Assembly (NCBI GenBank): GCA_027604665.1
Contig: JADGIZ010000527.1
Coordinates: 1 to 12,320, forward strand
Direction of reading: 5' to 3'
Origin: Polyrhizophydium stewartii
Taxonomy: Eukaryota; Chytridiomycota; Chytridiomycetes; Rhizophydiales
Length of the DNA stretch: 12,320 nt
Translations under genes and position numbers: made by a program
The notes under the pieces: model-generated
Databases searched by the model: none
What the model was told of the DNA's origin: nothing
The model's input: only the letters and a program-made list of their open reading frames with translations
Shown: in pieces, positions 1-11,041 of the stretch
Layout of the letters: each line of letters starts with the position of its first letter
Numbering within the stretch: position 1 is the stretch's first letter

Positions 1-187
1 GGCGGCGGCGGCGGCGGCGGCGGCCTTGCCCGCATGCGGCCCGCCGTGTATGGGCGACGCACGTCATCGGCCGCTGCGGCGCGCGCGCTGCTTCATTCGC
101 GATGCGGTTACGGGCGGCGGCGGTGGCGGCGCGCGGCGGTGGCGACGGGCGGCGGCAGTGCTGCTGCCCGCAGATCCGGCGGCGCCC
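1..187. repeat. GGC-rich low-complexity 3' flank
   Basis: Positions 1-24 are eight perfect GGC triplets cut by the window edge. A second, imperfect GGC/GGT-rich patch runs from about 112 to 165. The stretch lies just downstream of the stop codon of the nitronate monooxygenase-like gene, so it probably holds that gene's 3' untranslated region and terminator. No AATAAA-type signal is visible. Frames here are open only because the DNA is GC-rich, and I see no gene. Confidence 0.6.
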
Positions 188-5085
<4,898 letters not shown>

Positions 5086-5516
5086 GTTCCGGCAACAGCA
5101 GGAAAACTTTAGATTAGATTAGAAGAGGGATTTATTAAGGAGCGAGGCGGCCGACTTCCCCTCAACCGGCTGGGACCACCGCGAGGCGGGAGTGCCGGGA
5201 CCGACCCACGAAGGGCAGCCGAAGATGTGGCATAAACTGGGGGCCCGGTGGTCCTTGCGGACAGGCGGGTTGCCCCGTCGAGGCAGGCCAGCTGCTGCGG
5301 TCACTGAGGCTGACGTGGAGGCTTCCGGGGGCTTTTGCCCATGGCCGCCCACGGCAACGTCTCGCGCAGTCCGAGGCCTGCCTCGTGCGGCCAGGTACAC
5401 CTCCGGGGGAGGGACCAGACCGCCGTCAAAGTGCCTTGCTCCAAGCCGTGTCGCCGTTCTTGCTGCCTGTCGTTCTCCGCGTTTGCTGATCTCTGGCTGC
5501 CAGTCACGTGTGCGCA
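5086..5516. promoter_or_regulatory. Divergent intergenic region between the NEDD1 and LRR genes
   Basis: This should hold the promoter of the minus-strand NEDD1 gene and that of the plus-strand LRR gene. Positions 5104-5138 are strikingly AT-rich for this window. They contain three tandem TTAGA units (5109-5123) and, on the minus strand, a TTAATAAA stretch about 46 bases upstream of the NEDD1 ATG that could serve as a TATA-like element. The remaining 5140-5516 is GC-rich. Long frames are open on both strands (for example 5119-5574 on the minus strand), but I recognise no protein family in them. An upstream signal-peptide exon of the LRR gene could hide here, but I could not identify one. Confidence 0.45.
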
Positions 5517-6975
5517 ATGCGAGTCGGGCTCCGGGTGCGGGCCACACCCGCGCTTTCCACCCAGACACTCGCAATGGCGGCTCCCTCGGACTGCGCGGCG
5601 CTGGCCCGCACGCTGCCCTCGCTCACGACCGCCCTCGGAAACGATTGCTGCCTCAGCCCCGTTGCCATGTGCGGCAGCGGCCGCGTGAACGCGCTGTGAG
5701 TTGCCCGGCGACACCAAAGCCATCTCTGGGGGCGTCTGGCAGGGCCTGCCCTGCGCCGCAGCCTCGTTCAGCCGAGGGTGGGCCGCTCGCTGACGCCGGA
5801 GACGCTCGCCGCCCGACACCCTGCCACCCGGCGGCGCATCGATGTGACCGCAACGCCCAGCTTCTTGCACGCCCGCGGCCTGTCTGGCCCCGTGCCCGAC
5901 TTCTCGGCCCTGGATGCCCTGACGTCGATGTGAGTGCGCCTCTGCTTATCGGCTCCTTGCTGCGTTGTGCTTCACCGGCCAGCCGCCGCTGCTGCCGCAC
6001 CCTCGCTTGCCAACTCATGCTGACGGCCGCCACGCCAAACATTCTCCGCCCTGCCTCCACCCCCGCGATCCGTGTTGCGCCTGACACATGATCGCCTCTT
6101 TGGCACCCCTCGACTGCCGGATTCGTGCGTCTCATGCGGCCGCCAACCGCTCGATGCCGCAGCGACCTGTCCAACAACGCCCTCACCGGCCCGATCCCGG
6201 ACTTTACCCGCTTCCCCAAGCTCGTGCAGCTGTGCGTTCATGGCCAAACGTCCGGCTGCGAACCCTTGCCGCCTCGCTGACCCATCCATTTCGCCGCACT
6301 CGCCAACGCATCTGCAGCCACGTCGAGGGAAACAACCTGTCCGGCAACGTCTCGTCGACGCTGTTCAAGATCCCCTTCTTGTGCGTGGCATCCCATCGCA
6401 TGTTGTTGCACACCACAAGCGACAGCAGCCCCCCCCGCTGCTGACACGATCTGTTCGGCCACTGTGTGCAGCCGCTTTGCCAACAACCCGCAGCTCACGG
6501 GCTCGCTCGACTTTGACTTTCTAAAGGTCACCGACTGCGATGGCTCTGGCACGCAGACGTGCGGCCTGTCTGTCGGTGTCGCCAACAAGTGCGGCATCAA
6601 GACTTGTGAGTCCTCCAAACCAACGATTCGGCACATCTCGGTGAGCCAGATCTGGCTCCTTACTGACCCGCGAGACTCAACAATTCAGGCGCCGGTGTCG
6701 TCACAACATCGTCGTCGCCGGCCGCTCCCGAGTCGACAGCGTCGCCGCAGCCGGCGGCCGGTCCCGAGCACTTTGACGTCAACAAGGGCGACAACTCGCG
6801 CCTCTTCCTTGGCCTCGCAATCTCCGCGCCGTTCGTCTTTCTTGCACTCGGTGTAGTTGCGTACCTCATCCTCCGCAAGCGCAACGAGGAGCACCGTGTC
6901 GATCCCGATGTGATTGCCGCCGTCCACGCTCACGACAACGACGGCAAGCCGCTTCAACCGCAGCAGCAGCCATAA
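5517..6975 (+). CDS. Small leucine-rich-repeat single-pass membrane protein, 6 exons
   Basis: Exons are 5517-5695, 5861-5929, 6163-6231, 6318-6380, 6472-6605 and 6689-6975, giving 801 bases (266 residues). Introns are 165, 233, 86, 91 and 83 bases, all GT-AG. The layout is a weak basic-then-apolar leader ending near LAMA|APSDC; a Cys-bearing N-cap (DCAAL to NDCC); about four plant-type LRRs (GLSGPVPDFSALDALTSI, LSNNALTGPIPDFTRFPKL, GNNLSGNVSSTLF, NNPQLTGSLDFDF); a cap with four cysteines; a Ser/Pro-rich stalk; a transmembrane helix at about 210-233 (LFLGLAISAPFVFLALGVV); an RKRNEE stop-transfer; and a 33-residue cytoplasmic tail with no kinase. It is probably a plasma-membrane or secretory-route surface protein whose ligand is unknown. 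The start is uncertain: ATG 5517 gives a leader, ATG 5574 would remove it, and an upstream exon is possible. Confidence 0.87.
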
Positions 6976-7364
6976 GTCAGAGTTCTCGGTCGTCACTGGC
7001 CAGCCAGCTCGCATGCTGGATTGGAATCCACCTCGTTCGGCATTCCTCTCTCTTTCCATCTGCCACGCACCCTTTTCCTTGTCAGAGCCATGGCCCTCGA
7101 TATTGGGCATGCTGCAAGGGGGTGCTTCTCCTCGATCCACTCATCCATCGATACAAGTCACAAACGCGAGCACATCTCATCTGCACATGGAATCGCATCC
7201 ACACATGCCTGATCCGCCGTCCCGCGGAATCCTGAACAGCAGCACTCTGTGCATCTGTCTTTTTTTGCAAACTAAAGCCATGTAAACCCCGCCAGGAATG
7301 CGTATTCGCGGTTCACACATCAAAAGCAGGCTCGGCACCGCGATGCCCAGCTCCTTCTTAAAGA
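6976..7364. other. Convergent 3' intergenic region
   Basis: This 389-base stretch separates the stop codons of the plus-strand LRR gene and the minus-strand SET gene. It must carry both 3' untranslated regions and both polyadenylation sites. Base composition is clearly less GC-rich than the coding DNA, with pyrimidine-rich tracts (7045-7080) and a T run at 7259-7266. I see no canonical AATAAA on either strand, no convincing gene and no tRNA. Confidence 0.5.
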
Positions 7365-8219
7365 TCACTCAGTCTCCTCGGCGGCGTCAGGAGCGTAGCT
7401 CGTCCGTGCTCGCCAAAAGCCCTTGCCATAGTTGATCAGCAGCTCAGTGCCCTTTGGGATCTTCTCGTTGAGGCTCCACACGCCCATGGACATGGCCTGC
7501 ATGTGCACCGGCACATCGCGCGCACCGACCAGCGCATCGCCCAGCCCCAACAAGGCGGCAGACGACGCCCGCGGAACCAGCCGCGCGTCGCGGTAGATCT
7601 CAAAGGCCACGTTGGGCCGCTTGACCGAGCCGCCGACGCCGCGGTAGTCGTTGAAGAAGCGCGCCTCGTTGCCCGCATGCTGCGCATCGATCGACAGGCC
7701 AGAGTGGAACGCCAGGCAGTAGTCGCTCGTCTCGGCGGCCAGATCGACGCTGCTGAGCAGCACGCCCGGCACTGGATGCCCCGACACGCTCTGCTGCTCG
7801 CCTTGTGCTGACGCCGACGGTGCATCGGGCGCTGCAATCGGCGCACACACGGCCCCGATGTAGTCGATGATGTTCGTGCGCGGTGGGATCGCCCTCGCGG
7901 CAAACAGCCCGCGCTGCCCGTGCGCCGGGTGCGCCGGGTCGTCAATGACCTTGACCGCCACGTTCGGGTTGGGCCCTCGCATCGGCGTGTCCGGAGCCCG
8001 CAGCGGCACGAGCGACACGGCCCGCGCGGCCGTCGCCTCTGCAGCGGCGGTGGCAGCCCGCTGCCGGCTCGCCGCCGTCCACTCGAGGCGGTCTGTGAAC
8101 CGCACGCCCGCCGGCCATCCCTTGGGCACGCCGGCGCTCTTGCCCGCGCTGCCGCCCCGCTGCCGCCCCGCTGCCTCGCCGCGCCTACTCATTCGCGGCA
8201 AACCACACCACCTCGGCAT
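7365..8219 (-). CDS. SET-domain protein, putative lysine methyltransferase
   Basis: A single exon of 284 residues. SET enzymes transfer methyl groups from S-adenosylmethionine to lysine on histones or other proteins. The fold is recognisable from GQRGLFAARAI (101-111, SET-N), then IIDYIGAV, then GNEARFFNDYRG (183-194, at the position of the usual NHS/C AdoMet-binding motif), PNVAFEIYRD, and ELLINYGKGFW (259-269, with the C-terminal tyrosine). A short segment VPKGWPAGVRF (31-41) lies ahead of the domain. There is no pre-SET or post-SET cysteine cluster. The first 30 residues are Arg/Gly-rich, and the ATG at 8192 (residue 10) is an equally good start. Two 11-base GCAGCGGGGCG units sit in this N-terminal part. 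The stop faces the LRR gene, and the start is 121 bases from the monopolin stop. The substrate cannot be inferred. Confidence 0.85.
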   Translation of the reverse strand: MPRWCGLPRMSRRGEAAGRQRGGSAGKSAGVPKGWPAGVRFTDRLEWTAASRQRAATAAAEATAARAVSLVPLRAPDTPMRGPNPNVAVKVIDDPAHPAHGQRGLFAARAIPPRTNIIDYIGAVCAPIAAPDAPSASAQGEQQSVSGHPVPGVLLSSVDLAAETSDYCLAFHSGLSIDAQHAGNEARFFNDYRGVGGSVKRPNVAFEIYRDARLVPRASSAALLGLGDALVGARDVPVHMQAMSMGVWSLNEKIPKGTELLINYGKGFWRARTSYAPDAAEETE

Positions 8220-8340
8220 TCCACCATCGCATCTGGCACGCCAAAAACCCCTTTAGTCATCTGTGCAAGTCCAGAACCAAACCAACACCAAGTCAAGCCT
8301 CCCTGCCTCGAGCGCGAGCATGAGCATAGGTTGTCTGCGC

Positions 8341-9766
8341 TTATGCCGCATCCTCGGGATGCAGGAAGGCCGTCATCCGAGCAAAGAACATCTGCAGCAG
8401 CTCCCGCGCAAACTCAATCTCCTCGCGCAGGAACTCGGGCAGCTGCTGGTTGTCCGCCAAGTCCGCCTGAAGCGCCGGCACGTAAGAGCACGAGCCGTAT
8501 CCGTCGTCCGCGGGAATCAGGAGCGTGAATTGGATCTCTGTGGCATCGTCCGATATCAGCGCAAGTCAACCCCCCTCCAGACCCAAAGAGGGCACGCCGA
8601 CTGGCAGCTCAGAGACTCACCATTGCGCGGCCCCTGCTGATGGCACTGGAACGCAACAAACGCCTGCTCACGTGGAGTTTCGCCCTCGGCGTCCTCGACC
8701 GCGCGTACAACACGCTCGACGCCAAGGATCCGCAGCCCCGTGAACTCCTCGTACACGCGCACGGCCCGGTCGAGGTCGTCGGCGCGCGCGGCCCTGTCCT
8801 GGACACCCGCGAGTGCAGCATGCGCCTGGACTGCGGCATCGAGCTGCTGTGCCTGCTCGGATGCATGCTGCGCTGCCCGCTCGAGCTGCACCTGCATTGC
8901 CTCGACTGCAGCCACCTCTGCGTCAGCACCACTTCCAAAAGCGCACCAGTTGCATGCCTCCATCCAGGCGGCAGGCTCACCTTGCGCTTGGAGCCGCGCG
9001 GCGTGCACCTCGCTTTCGGCATGGCGCTCAGCCCACACCCGCACCTCCTCGTCGTGTGCCTCCTTGTCAACCATCGGCCGCTCGACAACAGCCTCTTCGG
9101 GTGCCTGCGTCTCCTGCTCGTGCATCTCGCGACGCAGCCGCGCACCGCTGCTCGCGCGCAGCTCGTCATTGTCCAGCGACAGCGCCTGCACGCGCTCGCG
9201 CAGTCGCGCATTCTCGGCCTCAAGGTGCTTGATCATCTCGTCGTACGCTTCGTAGCGCGCATCGGCTGCTTGCTGCATCGCAGTGAACCGCGCATCGGCC
9301 TCGACAATGCCCACCGTCCGCAGCTCGTCGTACTGCCGTTGCGACGCTTCCAGCGCATTTTTGAGCTGCGACCATGGGTTGGGTGTCAGCGTCGCCGTGG
9401 TCGTCGTCATCACAGCGAGTCGATGGCACGAACCTGTGCAATCTCGCGGGCCGCAGCTTCGGCAGACTTGTCGGGTGTTGCGGCCGTCATGGTGCCCTTC
9501 GCCACCTTGGCAACCGCGGGTTGCATGCGAGGCACTGGTGGGAGCGTGACCGGTTGCCGTACCACGGGCGGCTGCGGCTGCGGCTGCTCTGGCTGCGGTT
9601 GCTGCTGCTGTTGCTCGTTCAACGAGCCTGCATCTGCAACACCGACGCTCTGCTGCTTGTCCATGTGCGCCTTGTGTTGCTTGCTTCGCGGCTGTGGTGG
9701 AGATACAACTTCTGCAGCAGGCGCAGCAGACGGCATTGGGTGCTCTTCGACAGCTGGTTGCGGCTG

Positions 9767-9798
<32 letters not shown>

Positions 9799-10954
9799 GC
9801 GACGGCGATCTCGCCCTCGCGGGCTGGCGATGCGCAGCGCTTGCCTTGGCCGCCTTTGGCGCATGCTCGTTCTGTGTCCGCTTCTTCGCCGCATATACAG
9901 CAGGAGCCGCAGAAGCGCCAGTACGTGCAGCAGGCTTCTCGGCGTCGCGATGTGTGCTCGCTCTGGCCGGCGACGTCGTTGATGATGAGGCCGACGCCGT
10001 TGTCGACTTGGCCGCGCGATGTGCCTTCTTGTCGCTCGTCACAACTGGCGCTGCCGGTGGTGGCACAGGCTCCGGCTCAGCAGCCACCTCAGCGGCGTCG
10101 CTGTTCTCTGTCGCTGACAGCTTGTGCAAGCGCTTGCGGCGCTTGCGAGGGACATTGGCGTTGATAATGTCGTCGTCCGAATCTCGACCATCATTCAAGT
10201 CGTCCTCGTCTGAATCGGGGTCGCGGGAGTCGAGCGAGGTGCGAGCATCAGCAGCAGCAGCAGCCGCCGCCGTCTTGGAGTTCTTTGCTGCGCCTGTTGC
10301 TGCTACTGCCGCTGCTGTGCCGTGCTTGGCCGCCGGCTTCCCGCCTCGAGGCGCCGTGACGGCGCTCGACGCCCCCGGCGCAGCGGGCGGGTCGGGCTTC
10401 TTGGCCTTGGCGCCGCGACCATGTGCGCCTTTGGACGCAGCCGCTGTGTCGTCGCTCTCTCGGGCAGTGCTGCCGGATGCCTGCGCGGCGCCGTCGCTGT
10501 CTCGGTCGTCGCCGTCGTCGTTGCGGTGGCCTTCGCCGCTTCCGGCACCGACCCGCCAGAACTCCTTGGGCTTGCTGCGCTTTCGGCGAGCGCCGTCGCC
10601 TGCGGCGTTCTCCTTGCCCAAGGCGCCGCCGCCGCCTTGCGCGGCGCTGTCAGCCGCAGTGGCCGCGCGTGACTTGGGCGAGACGAGGAACGAGCCGAGG
10701 CTGAGCTGGTTCGACTGCTCGCGAGCGTGGGAGGCTCGGGCGTCAGCAATCTCGGACGCTGCGAGCGTGCCGTGCGCCGCGCTGCGCGCTGGGGGAGGGG
10801 GGCAGCGCGTGGGCGGTGGTTGTAGGCGTCTGCACCCCACCCCCGCGGCGGTGCACGGGCGCGGGCAGCACGCTGCGTAGCGCACCTTGAGCGAGGCGCC
10901 CTGCGCGGCGCGGTCGCGGTCGCGGTCGCGGCGCACGGGCGTGGCGGAGTTCAT
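8341..10954 (-). CDS. Monopolin subunit Csm1/Pcs1 homologue with a long disordered N-terminal tail, 5 exons
   Basis: Exons on the minus strand are 10886-10954, 9434-10714, 8981-9365, 8621-8917 and 8341-8537, giving 2229 bases (742 residues). Csm1/Pcs1 proteins form coiled-coil dimers whose globular ends bind kinetochore or rDNA partners and prevent faulty microtubule attachment. Residues 24-450 are low complexity, with Ala/Ser/Asp-rich, basic (PRKRRKR) and PQ-repeat tracts. Residues 451 to about 620 are coiled coil, for example IKHLEAENARLRERVQAL. Residues about 630-735 fit the Csm1/Pcs1 C-terminal domain: VYEEFTGLRILGVERV, then FVAFQCHQQGPRN spliced to EIQFTLLIPADDG, then YVPAL and LPEFLREEIEFARELLQMFF. 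Introns are 171, 68, 63 and 83 bases, the 171- and 63-base ones in frame. GTTCGT at 9433 with a GCTGAC branch joins REIAQ to LKNALEAS. The tail is much longer than in yeast proteins of about 200 residues. Confidence 0.83.
8918..8980 (-). other. In-frame 63-base intron in the coiled coil of the monopolin gene
   Basis: The donor is CAAG|GTGAGC and the acceptor GCTGACGCAG|AGGTGG, phase 1, with a CTGAC branch match lying very close to the acceptor. The frame stays open through it, so it is easily annotated as coding. Read through, it would insert 21 residues with two Cys, two Trp and two Pro into an otherwise clean coiled coil. Splicing gives LQAQ-E-VAAVEAMQVQLE and restores helix continuity. Confidence 0.75.
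9568..9615 (-). repeat. Glutamine/proline codon repeat in the monopolin gene
   Basis: GGCTGC-type hexamers followed by GCTGCTGCTG encode, on the minus strand, five consecutive glutamines followed by alternating Pro-Gln (QPQPEQPQPQPP). It lies in the disordered N-terminal tail and is a likely site of length variation. Confidence 0.75.
9761..9790 (-). repeat. Five tandem CGGCTG hexamers encoding Pro-Gln
   Basis: Five perfect copies of CGGCTG on the plus strand encode a Pro-Gln dipeptide run in the monopolin tail, right after an Arg-Ser-Pro-Ser stretch. The two PQ tracts in this exon (here and at 9568-9615) share the same hexamer, which suggests replication slippage. Confidence 0.8.
10547..10588 (-). 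other. CENP-C-like short motif in the monopolin tail
   Basis: Residues 66-79 read RRKRSKPKEFWRVG, an island with Phe-Trp and dense basic residues inside an Ala/Gly/Ser-rich tail. The KP-x-E-(F/Y)-W-R core resembles the nucleosome-binding CENP-C motif, in which an arginine pair is followed by P-x-x-(Y/F)-W. The spacing between the arginines and the proline is about three residues shorter here. The resemblance is seen by eye only, and chance is possible. Confidence 0.35.
10715..10885 (-). other. In-frame 171-base first intron of the monopolin gene
   Basis: The donor is CTCAAG|GTGCGC and the acceptor GCGAGCAG|TCGAAC, phase 0, with ATTGCTGACGCC as branch match 20 to 30 bases before the acceptor. 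The frame is open throughout. The read-through peptide is Cys/Pro/Arg-rich at its start, unlike the flanking tail. Nearer AG dinucleotides (for example after CCCCCAG) do not keep phase with this donor. Confidence 0.65.
10911..10928 (-). repeat. Three tandem CGGTCG hexamers encoding Arg-Asp
   Basis: Three perfect CGGTCG copies in the first exon of the monopolin gene encode RDRDRDR near its N-terminus (about residues 9-15). It is a short slippage-type repeat. Confidence 0.75.
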
Positions 10955-11041
10955 GGTCGTGCCGGTGAACCCTGTGCGCTCCGTTTTCGGGCCAGGACAC
11001 GGGCACCCAGCGAGCGCGACAACCGTTGCGCTTCGTTCTCC

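Noticed and set aside
5109..5123. TTAGA tandem as a telomere-like or CRISPR-like repeat
   Set aside because: Only three 5-base units, not TTAGGG, and no spacer structure. It is best read as part of an AT-rich promoter patch.
5696..5860. An extra LRR exon in the longer LRR introns (5696-5860, 5930-6162)
   Set aside because: No L-x-x-L-x-L/N-x-L pattern is present in any plus-strand frame, and joining the flanking exons directly gives a normal repeat series.
5192..6091. A 299-codon plus-strand frame overlapping the LRR gene
   Set aside because: It reads LRR exons 1 and 2 in the wrong frame and passes through an intron. The LRR frame has clear repeats and matching splice sites.
8556..9410. A separate gene starting at the ATG at 9408-9410
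   Set aside because: That ATG lies inside a GT-AG intron (9366-9433) with a GCTGAC branch site. The splice joins the tail to the coiled coil in phase, and the stretch also runs past the exon end at 8621 into intron.
8640..10880. A 746-codon plus-strand open frame
   Set aside because: It is the antisense of the monopolin gene. Its Cys/Gly/Ser/Ala runs are complements of Pro-Gln, Ala and Ser codons, and it has no recognisable domain.
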